NCBI GenBank assembly: GCA_943735955.1
Contig: OX030956.1
Location: 8,877,525-8,941,524 of the forward strand
Origin: Piscicola geometra
Lineage: Eukaryota; Annelida; Clitellata; Hirudinida; Piscicolidae
Length of the DNA: 64,000 nt
Reading direction: 5' to 3'
This document shows positions 11,369-23,777 of this stretch, one piece after another. A program made the translations under genes and the position numbers. Each line of letters starts with the position of its first letter. Within the stretch, counting starts at the first letter, position 1. A model generated the notes under the pieces. The model was not told the origin of the DNA, made no database searches, and saw nothing but the letters and a program-made list of their open reading frames with translations.

Positions 11369-12450
11369 CCGATACATACGATATATTTCCAGAGATAGTG
11401 AAAGCGCTAGATTCAAATATCCTGGATTATCCTTTGAATCTATTTCAAACCGTACCAGCTGATTGGTGAAAAGAGATAATCATTCCTCTCTTCAAAGGTA
11501 AAGGCTGAAAAGCAGAGTGTGCAAACTACCGTGAAACCCCCCTACTTACTGTTCTATGATATATATTTGCTCACTTCTTTCTCAACAGAATGTGGGGGTT
11601 CCTTCTCGAATCTAGGAATAGAAAACAAAACGGGTTTGCTTCAGGAAGGTCCACGGTAGTCTTGATCCTCAACTTTATATCCCAAACAAGACTCTGTTTG
11701 CCCCTCACCTGGATTGAAAAAAACATGCGATTCAGTTGACAGAAATGCCTTTTGCAGAAATTTCTTAAAATTGGAAATCCCAGCCAAAATAATTTGGATC
11801 TTCCAGGCCCTTCACTAAAAGTTGCGTTAAATACGATAAATCATTTAGCGACTGGTTTTTAATTTAATCTCGGGTTCGTAAAGGTTATGTATTGGCAACT
11901 GAAACATTTAATGTAGTTGTGGATCGATCAATAGGTCACGCAATTTTAGGCAACAGCCTTGAGGTTGCCACTTTTAAAGACCTTGCTTTGCAGACGACGT
12001 GGTTCTATAATTATAATCGGAGCTCTATGGGTCAATCGAATAGGCTCTCTGCATTTTTGCTGAAAAAGCTGCAACTCAACTTTTAAAAAATCAAAATTTT
12101 CAGTGATTTCTTTACTGATCTGCAGGCGGATGGTCACCAGGTCACAATATGAAGCAGTCGTGTACTTTGTGGTAATGATAGATGGTTGCTGTGGTAGTTC
12201 AAAGAAAATATCGCGTCATATTGCATTGGCACGGAGTGCTTTTCTAAAGCTCAGTAATGTTTCTGCATATTCGTATTTAAGAAAAGGTGAAATTATGCAG
12301 CACATACATACATCCAATTTTAACTTATGCTTCTGAAACTTGAACCTTTTCAAAAGACGACGTCAAGAAGCTGGATGCTTTTTCTTCCCAATGTCTTCGA
12401 TCAATATACAGTATTCATTGGTCAGAAAAGTTACCAAATGAAGTCATCCA
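11369..12450 (+). pseudogene. Non-LTR retrotransposon reverse transcriptase remnant
   Basis: The plus strand reads FPEIVKALDSN, then a stretch matching 'W+..iIPLFKGKG...CaNYRgI.Ll' (IIIPLFKGKG, then AECANYRE), then a 'QnGFasGRSTVvlIL' block at about 11620-11670, and a 'FNVvVDrsIG' block near 11900. These are the ordered motifs of LINE RTs. Several stops and at least three frame changes are present, and the catalytic FADD is not intact. The 3' end is vague; weak similarity to the post-RT region may reach 12640. Confidence 0.7.
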
Positions 12451-12649
12451 AAATAAAACCAAGTAAATTTCCAATTGCAACATGAAAAAAAAGAGAAAGC
12501 TGAAGCTGTTTGTTTTCGCTTACTAGATTGAACAAAAGGGTGACATGAAGTCTTAAAAAATGAGCATCCACGCTGCCAAAAGGATGGCTCAAAACAGGAT
12601 AAATTTGGGAAGATTTGTTTGTGGTGCCACGTTCCATATTAGAGCCAGC

Positions 12650-15500
12650 TTTCGATTATGATGACTTGTTGAACGAGCTGAACGCCAGTCAGTGCTGCAC
12701 TATTCACTTTTGTTTTTTTCTGTTTTAACCGTTGTGCTTTGAAGTTTCTGAAATGACTTAAAGTTGGAGTATTCAGCAGGTGACATTGAATGATTTTGGG
12801 ATTGCTTGGTAGGGTTGTGGGGTTGTGTAGTTGTGAAAGATTTTTGTGAAGACAATTTTGATGTGTACAGTGTACATTTGATTTATTCACTTTGTTGCAA
12901 AAATTAATTAAAGTGAAAGCTTCAAGTTTTTTACATTTGAATTGAAGCCAGAAGAGAAAAAAAAGAAAATACACTAACAAAAGTGAAAGAAACATGTCTG
13001 TTAAACGTGTGCTTGTGAAGTGTAATTACCTTTTGCAAAGCAGATGACAGCTCTAGAGAAAGACGAACTGTTTTTAGAAACCTTTAAATGTTGTTTTTGG
13101 TACTTGCAAAATGAACAACTTGTGCGCCTTGCTCTACTAAATGTCTTTGAGAACGATATTTCTCAAAACATTGGCTTAGAATATGTTTTAGTTTGTGTTA
13201 ATGGTAACTTTGGTCTGTGATTTGATGTTGGCGTTGTTTTTTTGACTGATTTAAAATGTTTTTTTATTAGTAAAACTCACTTAGTGCAACTCACTTGACC
13301 TGTTAAAAATTAATCGGCATTTACGATCCTTTATGACAATTGAAAAACATTAAAAATTAAAGAAAACAGCCAAAAAATGATTTGTTCACGCATGTCCTTC
13401 GAATTAATCTGTAAAGTGCCAGTTGTCAGTTTTTTGTGCCATGACAACTCTAATATGTTTGAATAAAAGAAAATGGAATGATTATAAAATGAGTTTTTTT
13501 TTAAATCCAAAAATTTTCTAAGACAGTAATGGCTTCAAATACATAAATCCATTTCGAGGTTAATTGGAAAAGCCTTTCTCAAGGACATAAGCTGAATGTT
13601 CTTGATTCTTCAATGGGACGCGAGAATGGATGGGGCGCTTCGAAGTCCATTAGCGCATGCTTTTCTGGCGAGCAAGTGTGTTTCAAAGTGCGCGTCTGAG
13701 TTTAAATCTTTCGTGGGCAAGGCACCATGGTGTGAGTTCCACCGCCTTCTCATAGCAGACGCCTTTATGAGCCTCTGAAGGCTTCAACCCTTTTTACTTT
13801 TTTTTGAACGCATGATGATGCAGTAGATTTCTCCATACATAAGCTGGAATTCTTCAAGAGGTTCTGAGAAGTCAAGGAGTGCTGAAACCAATATCATAAT
13901 TTAAAGTAAATGAAGCGACATCCTTTCAAATCCTGTGTAAAATAATTGTGAGAAACAAAATTATCATTTGAGGTTCATTAGGAAGGCAGGATTAAGGGAG
14001 ATTGCAATGGCGTGTGCGTCTGTTTCATCATTGGTGCATGATGAGTGGCAATGCTGGCACGAATGACGCCGTCACAGCATTTCATTGAGAAGACCTCATA
14101 AATATTGCATGCGTCTGAGACGGTCGTGAGTTTCAAAAGAATATGGAAAAGGAAAAAGTTAGTGGTGGTGGGATAAATAAGGTTTTGGATAATGATAAGG
14201 TGTCTGTGGTGGTGGGGTAAATAAGAATTTTGTTGATATTGAGGATTTGTACTAAACGTGTTTTGAAGATGATGTTTCTTATTTAAAATAAAATAATGCC
14301 AAATATGCTTCCGAAATTTTATGGAGGGATGATAAAACAATCCTGAGAAAAATGGAGAATGATTCAAGAGATTGAGTTTGAAGAAGGAGAAGATTAATGG
14401 TGCAATTTGAATAGAAAAAACAAATGTTGATGTAAAAGCCGGTGATGATGAATTTAATGGTATGATAAAGAGGCTGAATATAATGATGATGATAATGATG
14501 CTGAATGTTATGGTGATGATGATTTTCATGATGATGGGGGACACCACAATAGAAATTTTTAATTACGGAGAACGAATGGCTTCGAGGTCTTTGCATTTTC
14601 TTTGTTGCCTTCTAGATGTTTTCTTCGCGCTCATTTTCGACAATAGAAAAGAAGGTCTCTTTATTTGACATAGGAAACTTGATAAAACCGTGTTTCAAAG
14701 AAGTGCTCCATTGAAAAACTAAAACAAAAAATTCTTAATACGAGAAAGGGGAATGAGAACGACGACTTGCTTATGAAATATGCTTTGACGATAAATCTTG
14801 GTCAGATACTCAAGATTTCTATTTGCATTGGTTTTTGGTCAATGCTAGAGATAGTTTTAAATTTGTACAAAGCTTTGAAACATAATTGGTTGTTATTTTA
14901 TTGGGTTTGACGTGCTTTGACCGAGTGTGCTGGTGTCTTGTGAAGGCTTTATTATACTTTTTCAATTTTTATAACATTTAATTATTTAATTTCTTTCATG
15001 CGTGCCTTTGTATTTGGACGATGAGTGGATATATGAAGTTCTGCTTGTCGAGTTAGTTAAGTCCGTTGCGTGCCTCCCTCTTCTGACCATTGTCCACTTT
15101 TTGAGTGGTTAATGCTGCATTTTGAAAAGAATTAAAAAAATTATTTAGTTTTAAAATAATTATATTCAATTTATGAAAAATAGCGATAAAATATTTTTTT
15201 TTGAAAATAATTTTTTCCCGTTTCAATTATAAAAAGTAGAAATATAATTAGGGTAATAAATGTCCTTAAAACGTTTATATCTGAGCTTTCACTGAATGCT
15301 AATTTTCTAAAAAGTTTTTACAAATTAAAAAAATTTAGAATAAACAAAATGTAAACTTTTTTTTAACTAAAAGAATCGCAGCATTTTTGAAAAATTTAAA
15401 AACGTTGAATTATTCCAAATCTATTAGGCGAAAACTAAACAAAAATGAAAACATATTTTAAACAAGTAAACAATATTTCCAAATTCATTTTAGTCAGCAA
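12650..15500. other. Non-coding stretch with a small GC-richer island
   Basis: Mostly AT-rich. Positions 13600-13790 are clearly GC-richer than the surroundings and open for 60 codons, but no motif is recognisable. Positions 14100-14560 are purine-biased with ATG/GAT runs that generate long but low-complexity ORFs on the other strand (13978-14547), which I do not believe code. Confidence 0.35.
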
Positions 15501-15501
15501 C

Positions 15502-15753
15502 TTTTTTTTTTTTTTTGGTCTATATTATTCACAGCCTGACAGACGCATGCCATGTTACAATGGTTCTGAAAACCATGGTTCTTATGCGCCAAGGCGCCAC
15601 TCCACACGACGTACACATCTTTCAATGCATACGTCGCAAACACCGCATCATATACACTAGGCATATGATAGTTCACGGTTGCTTCCAAGGATTCGAACTG
15701 GTAACCTTTAAGTTGCAAGTCCGACGTCTACCAACTAAGCCATCCCCGCTCCC
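15502..15753 (-). mobile_element. tRNA-derived SINE, copy B, with poly(A) tail
   Basis: On the minus strand it begins GGGAGCGGGGATGGCTTAG, with A-box-like TGGCTTAGTTGGTAG and B-box GTTCGAATCC, then the shared ATCATATGCCTAGTGTATATGATG body, and ends in an A-run (T-run at 15502-15515). It is inverted relative to copy A. Its 3' half is different, containing AACCATGGTTTTCAGAACCATTG. Apparent ORFs across it are not genes. Confidence 0.85.
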
Positions 15754-16515
15754 CTCGGATCGAAGCGAAGACATGGAAAGAGAGAGGAAGAGATAAAAAG
15801 GTTTGAAGAGAGGAGCGTGTGGAGGCGATGGTGGGACCTCGATAACTGAACGTTCGCTCGAAGCCTGTCGATTCGCATTTGCATTTGTTATAAACATTCC
15901 GCCATCGAATTGGAGAAAAACAATAAATGAAATAAAGATACATAAAATATAAAAGAACCAAGAAAGAGATAGAAATAAGAAATTGATAAATCGCTCTGAA
16001 AGGCGGAATATGAAAATAAAAGAAAAAGCAGAAATTATTGTTCAGCTCATTGAAAATGTTTTTTGGGACTACAATAAATCTAGAAATTGAAATTGTGAAG
16101 GCCTGAAATTGGAGAATAACTGATGAGATGTTGACGCAAAGACAGCAGCAAGGTGATTTATTCCTTTGAAGGACGCCTTTCGAGCTGTCTGCAAACGCAT
16201 GTTGCTTCACTTGAGCGAGATTTCAAAACTGCAGTTCGACAGCTTTGGCGGTTGAAACATTAGATGTGACATCAAGCTAAACTGTTCTTCAACTGGCTTG
16301 CCTAACTGCTCGGATGTCTTTGAGACCATCAGATCCTTTATTCCCATCATCATCATCATAACTCCCAGCTTCAACATTATTATCCCACCACTCTTTCACA
16401 AAAACTAACTCCTTATGCAGACGATTAATTATTCCAATCGTCTTCAAATGACCCCCTACATGCAATTCATTCCTTCATCTCTCTTCCTTCTCTTCATTCT
16501 TTTTGTTTCGTCTTT
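15754..16515. other. Non-coding DNA between repeats
   Basis: Nothing recognised. A purine-rich patch follows the SINE (GAAAGAGAGAGGAAGAG near 15775), and a short (ATC)n patch sits at about 16345. Confidence 0.35.
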
Positions 16516-16582
16516 CAATCAATCAATATCAATCACTAATGATTTGTATAGCGCCCTTTACTAAGTGAACAAAAGCGCTCTT
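16516..16582 (+). repeat. Short TATAGCGCCCTTT repeat, copy
   Basis: (CAAT)n followed by CACTAATGATTTGTATAGCG, CCCTTTACTAAG and AAAAGCGCT. It matches the insert in hAT copy 1 in inverse orientation over about 60 bases. Confidence 0.7.
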
Positions 16583-16734
16583 CAAATAAATTTGTTGAAT
16601 AAAACGGTTTTTAGACCACTACCAATATATGTATATATATCAATTTTTTATTTCGTCTTTCGATTTTTTCCCCACTTTCTTCATCACCAGACTTCTCTGT
16701 ATTTGTTCATTATTGGTGCAAATTAATCTGATCT

Positions 16735-16885
16735 GGATCGATGAATGGATGGATATATGGGTGAATAGATGTATAGATGGATGCATGCATAGAAGGAAGA
16801 ATGCCCGTATGCATGGTCACATGGATGAGTACGGGATTGAATGGGTTGATGGGTGGGTTGTAAAAAAATGAATTGATAGATGAAG
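16735..16885. repeat. Degenerate GGAT/GATA-type tetranucleotide tract
   Basis: Runs of GATGGATGGATA, GATAGATGGATG and similar units with many substitutions. Comparable tracts lie at 21460-21860 and 47270-47345. Confidence 0.6.
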
Positions 16886-19581
16886 GATGTTCATTGAACA
16901 CTGGTCGAACAACATGCTGACTTGCACAGAGAAATGATGGAGAGGGAAACAGAATTCAGAAAGTTGATCGTTAAACATTTTAATAAAACAAAATAACTTG
17001 AAGAAAATATAGGAAAAAAGTGAAGAAAGCAAGGAAAGAAAATTAAAATGTAAAACATAAAAAAGAGAAAATAATAATAATAAAAAGATGAAAAAAAAAC
17101 AATAAATAAATGGAAAAAAAATATGAAAAAAACAACAAATAAATGAGAAAAAAAGTATAAAAAAGAATGAAGATGATGAGAACGAGCGTCAGAGGGGAGC
17201 AGAGAGGATGGCAAGTAATTTGAAAAGTGCGCTGAAAAGGCACGATAAACTTCAGTGATGCTTTTCATCATTGAAGACATTGATTTTTTATAGAAAATAA
17301 TTCAAAGAAAATTTTTCTTTGCTTGAAAAAATCTTTCAGTTGTGAAACGATGCGAAGTTAAAGAATTTCTGTTGAAAAGAAAAAGGCTTGAAAATGTTTT
17401 TCCGAATAATTGAATGAATATTCTTATTTTCGCCTCGAAAGATTAATCACCTCATGCTTCCAAAGATACTCTTTCAGACTTTTATTGAAGCGCCTATTAA
17501 AGATCTGCAGTGCACATGTGTACTTGTGGGAAGAAGTGGTGCTTTTGAAAACGATTTAGATGCTTTCAACAAATTTTCCAAAAGCTAGATATTCCAGAAA
17601 TTATTGAAACAAAAAATATCAGACTTTTGATATAGAATGAGCAATTCCTATGAAATATGTTATAATTGTTTTCGTGAATATTTCACGGAATATAACATCT
17701 TGTTTCTTTTAGACATACTCCAAGATTTCATCACTCGCTTTTTCTACTAGAAGCTGGTCAACTCACTGAAAAAATGCAAAATGTTGCGAACAGTATTTTA
17801 AAAAGTCATGCATCAAATTCGTGGAACATTGAAAGGTTAAGGTTAGGGTCAGAGTTAAATGTTATTTAAACGGTCAACGACTTGAATGTAAACCTATAGA
17901 AGCAAGTTTGTTGAGTTTTTTTGTCCCAAACCTTGAAAAAGCATGTGACTTTGACACTGGAATTTGGAGATAGCATGCAGATTCGATGATCGATGTCGAT
18001 TGAAACCTTTCCGAATTTTATATTCAAATTTTTGATTTTAGAATTCTTTCGAGATAAAAACTAGATTTTCAGTCTTTTCCATCCAGCTGGGAACTTTTTT
18101 AACTAGGAAAGATAGTATGGAAAAAGCGTCTGCTTTCATCTTTGATATTTTTATAAAATATCAACAACAAAAATTTAAAATACGAAAAAAAGACGAAAGA
18201 TATTAACGCAAAATTAAATGGCATAGATTACAAGTTGCACTGGAAAGCAGGGAGGATTCTGGTCGGGTCAATCCAGTCTAAAGACATTAATCTAACAATA
18301 AGGACCAAATAATGTTTAAAAAAATATTCATAATATAAAAAATTAAATGAGAAATAAAATTATTAGATTTCAAAAATAGCGTAAGCTATTAAGGCCTACA
18401 AGTATTAAACTGAAAGGTATTTTCTACGTTTTGAATTAATCGTCGTTTAGAAAAGAAATTTTGCTGAAGTGTCACATGAGATATCGATCGTCCACAAGCA
18501 TCTCTCGAAGACATACATAATGAAATATACTAGAATTTATACTGCTCCTCTTGCATACGATCTTAAGAGTCTATAAAAAAATTGTTTTACCGTAGTTTGT
18601 TTGAACATTTTAAACAATTTTACAAACAAATATTCAAATAATCATGAAAAAATATGAATAAGCTGTGGAAATTAGTTTTAAAAATTTAAAAACCGACATA
18701 AAGAAAAAAGAGGAAATTAGCCAGCCATTTAGGAACCTGCATTTGCACTTTATTAATAAATTTTTTGGCATGGTCTTAATAATGCATTAGCGAAATTTAA
18801 AAAGTTAAGTGGAAACATAAATTAGAAACGATTATGAAGTCAAAATATTGATGAAAAGGATTTTAAAATCTTAATTTAAAAACAAAAATTAATGTAAATG
18901 GTAATATTGACGGATAGAGAAAAGAAGGGAAGGGTTTGTGCGAAAGTACTCAATGGTATCACGAGAATAAAAAAAGTGGCGAAAAAGAGTGTAGAGAATG
19001 GGAGCTTGATGGATCGAACTGGCTGCACCAAAGGCAGCAAGAATGGTCTTCTGAGAATGAAGCATGTTTGCGTGATCATGTTCTCGAGAGTTTTTCTCAA
19101 ATCGTTACTTCTTCTACAGAGACCAAAACTCTATTTTCTTGCTGCACACTTCACCAAGCTACTAAAGATATTTCTTGCTGCAAAATCAAATGAAATTCAA
19201 TAGAATAGAAGGTGTGGCGTGGTGTTGTGTTGTATAATGGCTGCAGTGGGTTTTGATGATGGCATGTCAGAGGGTTTGATCTATGGCGATATAGTGCACA
19301 TGAAGTGTATATGAATTGGTTCTTGAAGTGCCACAGAAACTCGATCAAGAACAGAAGCAAGGACATCACAGACACGTAATTAGCTCATTAAATATTCATA
19401 AAATCCTTTTAATTTGTCACTCAGGCTATGATCTACTACTTCTCTGACTGCAGACTAATTTTCTTATAAAAGTTATAAAATAAAAGTATATGAATGCTAC
19501 AAAACGAGCATATTTTAATCTTACTACCACATCTGGAATTTGAAGAAAAAGGGATTTTTTTTCACTAAAGTTTTAATATAT

Positions 19582-19616
<35 letters not shown>

Positions 19617-19678
19617 GGGTATATAAATAAATGTAGTTATGGGACTATTTTACGTATACATTTACATGGTGTTTGTGT
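16886..19678. other. Non-coding DNA with an A-rich strand-biased tract
   Basis: Positions 16970-17200 are almost pure A/G on the plus strand. The rest is AT-rich. At 18936-19193 a moderately complex open frame (Glu/Cys/Ser-rich) stands out from the AT background and could be an orphan exon, but I see no domain and no convincing splice sites. A (AAT)n run lies at 19580-19615. Confidence 0.35.
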
Positions 19679-19686
19679 GTATGTAT

Positions 19687-21278
19687 TAGAGGTCGGACAT
19701 GGACGATTTTTCATTCCCGGTCCCGTCCCGTTCCCGAAATTTGTTTTCCCGTCCCGTCCCGTTCCCGATGGGACATCAGAATTTGGATTCCCGTCCCGTC
19801 CCGTTCCCGAATTTTTTTTTCCCGTCCCGTCCCGTTCCCGATGGGACATCAGAATTTTGATTCCCGTCCCGTCCCGTTCCCGAATTTTTTTTTCCCGTCC
19901 CGACCCGTTCCCGAAAGCTTTTTGTTTTTTTATTCATTTTCGCTGCCGTTTTCACTGGTCCCAAATTTGCTAGTTCTAAAATTTCTTAAAATTTATTATT
20001 TGAAAATCAGAGAATATTTTTTTTAATGAAATAAAAAAACACGATTTAAATTTCAATATTTATTGAAATGAAAGTATTGTTTTTGAGTAATTCAATCAAG
20101 TCTTTATTGCTTTTCACACGGGTTAAACCGTTAAGAGTTTCAGCTTTCAAATGAGATGATTTAGGGTCTGAAGTTAAACAACTACATATTGAAAAATTCT
20201 GTTCACAGCGAATATAACATGCAGATATACTAAACAAAATTTTGGCTACTTCTTGTACTATTTTAAAATTGCTCATTTTACTCCAATAAAATAAAACATC
20301 TTTATAGTTTTCAATTTTTTTTGGGACGTAATTGTGAATATTTGTTCAATTCATCCTCTTCTGAATTTTTTTCTTTGTTCATTATTACTAATTTTTCAAT
20401 AATGTTAGAAATATGTTTTTTAACAACATTCTTATTCTCCACAACTTCAAATATAAAATCCTTCGTATAATTTGATAGTATAATAATTTTATTATAATTT
20501 TTACATTATAAAAACAAACATAATAGGTCTAAATAACCATCATTTATTTTTTTCTCAAAGGCACTGCAGCTTGGTCTGGCTGTACAAAATAGAATTAAAT
20601 TTCCCTAATGAAAGTCTTGGTATTTATTTCTTTTCTATCCCAAACTTTTTTCCTATTATTCTTTCATACTGGAGATGCAACAGACATGCTGTAATACGAA
20701 TAAGATCAATGGCATCTTTTCTTTTGTCGAAATGATCAACTGAGCAATCATTTGGAAAGTAATCATTCAAATTCAAAGTATTAATTTATAAAATTAAAAT
20801 TATATAACTGACCATTTTGATTTCATCTGAAAAGTTTTCATCATCACCCATTTGTTCTAATCTCCCTAATCTTTGGACTCATCATAACAACTTCAAATGT
20901 AGTGTTGGAGATTTTGATATTGGCAATGGTGGCTTCGTTATACGTTTCCATTGCATTCAATACTTATTTTAAGTACGGAGTATCGATGAAATAAAGATTT
21001 CCATACTTGGAAGTTTGCTGAAAAATCATTGTTAAAGAATCCAATCCCAATAACTGTTATTCCCGTTTTTCCCGTTCCCGATTAAAAAGTTGATTCCCGT
21101 TCCCGTCTTTTCCCGTTCCCGATTTGAATGTTGATTCCCGTTCCCGTTCCCGTCCCGAAAACCTATTCCCGGTTCCCGACTTTTCCCGTCCCGAAATTAA
21201 TTTTCATTCCCGTTCCCGCGGGAGTCCCGCGGGTACCCGCGGGTACCCGGTCAGATCGGGTACCCGGTCCGACCTCTA
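19687..21278 (-). mobile_element. hAT element, copy 2, complete ends
   Basis: Ends TAGAGGTCGGAC and GTCCGACCTCTA, with an exact 8-bp target duplication GTATGTAT at 19679-19686 and 21279-21286. The left subterminal array is expanded: a unit of about 75 bp (CCCGTCCCGTCCCGTTCCCG, then ATGGGACATCAGAATTT) occurs twice between 19746 and 19905. The right end carries CCGCGGGTACCCGCGGGTAC. The middle (20340-21060) matches copy 1 and copy 3 closely. Confidence 0.92.
20046..20276 (-). pseudogene. C-terminal fragment of hAT transposase in copy 2
   Basis: The minus-strand reading includes ACYIRCEQNFSICSCLTSD and then a Leu-rich end, aligning with the hAT dimerisation block seen in copy 1 (ASSIPCERNFSTCAGLTSDT). 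The Cys-Glu and Asn-Phe-Ser positions are kept. No upstream catalytic region remains. Confidence 0.6.
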
Positions 21279-21286
21279 GTATGTAT

Positions 21287-23444
21287 GTATGTGTTGGGTT
21301 AGAGAGTGCATGCCATGGTCTTTTTAGATGATTATTCACGCAATCTGAAAAAGCTGGAATATCTAAAAGAGAAAATGACAAAGAAGGAAATCAGTTGATG
21401 GAAAGAGGAAAAAATGGTTGGATGAAAAAAACGATATGACAATTCAATAAATAAATTCATACTTGGATGGAGTGGCTAAATGAATGAGCAAATAAATGGA
21501 CTGAACAAGAAGATAAATGGAGAGTGAACAATTTGATAGATAAATGGAGAGTAAACAAAAGAAGTTTTTTTGCATTGGATGACGTTTGAAGTATTGATCG
21601 AGGTTTGTGATTGGTAGGCTGCTGTTACTTATAATCTTCGCCACTATTGGGTTGTGATGGTTTTAAAAGCTGCTTGATCGAAAGCTTGTAGGAGGGGTAA
21701 TGAATTCCTGGCGTTTCTGCTTGAAATGCTGTTTTACAGTGATTTAATGATGGATGGATAGCAGGATAATTGATAGATAAATCAAAGTGATGGATGGTTG
21801 AGTAGAGAATTAATAGATGGATAAAAGAATGATTGAATGATGGATAGCTAGATGAAGCTGTTATGGAAGGATGATTGATGTTGCAGTGCAATGACGGGTT
21901 ACGAAAGTGAACAGATAAGGGTTCGATGAATTGGGTTGGTCGGCAAAGAGGTTGTCTCGATGGACAGAATCTGGTCAAAAGTTAAGTGGAAAAATAACTG
22001 GAAAAAAGATGTTGAAAATGTAAACTAACAAAGCTGTTTTGAATAAACAAAAAAAAACTAGAAAAAAAAGAGTCATGGGAATGGAAATAACAAAAAGCTG
22101 AAGAAAATAAAGGTTGAAATTAGTTGCGCACTTTTGGAAGATTTTGATATACTTTTTTGAAGATTTAAAACTAGTTTAATTGGAAAACTGCTCTCTGAAG
22201 ACTCAAGAGTTGCGCCTTATGCACTTTGCTTGTTGAATCACCCAGGATTACAGAAATACTCTGCAGTTTTTAAGGGATATATCATTATGCTGGGGACATA
22301 AAAAAATTAAACTCACGCCGCTCCTGCATCAATTAAGCTTTCGCCGTAAGCCGTTGTATTTCCACTAAAACTATTTTTTAACGAATCGTTTTACTCAATT
22401 TTCGTTTTGTTTGAACGTATGAAGCCTTTTTTTGTTGACTTTTAAAAGCGATTTCACGAATACTTGATGAATATTTCTAAGTCTTTGGCTGTCCATGCGG
22501 ATGAGAAAAATGGCAGAAGAATTGTTGAAGTCATTGATCTTGCTAATACTACTCCACAATAATCTTCAATCTAAAATGTTTTTTTTTTAAATTTTAAGGA
22601 AAATGATTATTGAAAAACTTTATTTTAAGTCGTTTTCAATCTTTCACGCCGACATTTTAAGATGTTTTTGGACAAACAATTAGGAGGCCTTCAAGATCGA
22701 TATGGAATAAACAGCAAAAAAACAAAGAATAAATTAAGAAAAAAAAGTTTGGTGATTGAAGCAATCACCCGTCTTATCTTGAGCCTGCCTCGCCTAAAGC
22801 CCGCCTCATTTAATATGTGGGTATTCGGGTTTTTAAAACGCCATCTTGTAAACAGTATCAACTTTATACTTTATATGAAATAAAAAATAGCGTTTAAAAT
22901 AAAAAAGATCTTTTTGAAATTTATGCATATAATGTATTTATTATAAATATCATCTCGTATGGGTCACACTATTGTAACTTATATTTTTAATAAATAATTT
23001 TTTTATATAAATATATAAATTTTAGCTCAATAATTTCTTTATTTTGTTCCAAAAGTAATATTTCAGTTTTTTGCTTACATATGAAGGTTTTGTCCATTTA
23101 AAATGCTTGAATTCTGAATGCCCTCTTAATAATTGTGAGGCGGTTTCAAAATGAGGCGGATTCTAGGTAAACCTTGAAGCAACTACTAAATATAAGCTAA
23201 CAGGCATCCTTAAAGATGCTAAGAACGTTCCTAATGGCGTCTAAACTATGAAGTGAACAGATGAGCGCTTGGAAGGAAATGTTTGTAGTTGCAGCACGTA
23301 CATCTTCTTTAGCAGATCAGTTGCAAGCTGCTTAAGTTTAAGACTCAGTGCTTGCTTATGGCGAGTCTTAAAGGAGTTCTATTTTCGTGTTCTAATGCTT
23401 TAACTATAAATATTTTTGAAGCCATGGACCACTAGGCTTAGTAA
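21287..23444. other. Non-coding DNA between hAT copies
   Basis: Includes a degenerate GGATA/TGGA tetranucleotide region at 21460-21860. The rest is AT-rich without recognisable genes. The 22662-22883 frame is Lys/Leu-rich chance coding. Confidence 0.35.
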
Positions 23445-23777
23445 TGTTGGAGATTTTGACATTGACAATGCAATGGCGGCTTTTTCATACATTTCTATTG
23501 TATTTAATACTTATTTTAAGTACGGAGTATTGATGAAATATAGATTTCCATACTTAGGCGTTTTGTGATGAATAATTGTGAAAGAATCCAATCCCAATAA
23601 CTTGTATTCCTGTTTTTCACGTTCCCGATTTAAAAGTTGATTCCTGTTCCCGTTTTTTTCCGTTCCCAACCTGAAAACCTATTCCCGGCTCCCGACTTTT
23701 CTCGTCCCAAAATTTATCTTTATTCCCGTTCCTGCGGGAGTCCCGCGGGTACCCGCGGGTACCCGGTACGACCTCTA
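23445..23777 (-). mobile_element. hAT element, copy 4, right-end fragment
   Basis: Starts inside the family at GTTGGAGATTTTGACATTGA and runs to the terminal ACGACCTCTA, with the CCGCGGGTACCCGCGGGTAC array intact. The other two thirds of the element are missing and no target duplication is identifiable. Confidence 0.85.

Noticed and set aside
13978..14547. 189-codon frame on the minus strand
   Set aside because: Low-complexity Ile/Phe/His coding from a purine-biased ATG/GAT-rich tract; no domain, and the opposite frames are equally open.
15494..15796. Three overlapping open frames
   Set aside because: They lie across the tRNA-derived SINE, copy B, and encode nothing recognisable.
19637..19973. 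Arg/Pro/Ser- and Gly/Thr/Asp-rich frames on both strands
   Set aside because: They are translations of the CCCGTCCCG terminal array of hAT copy 2.
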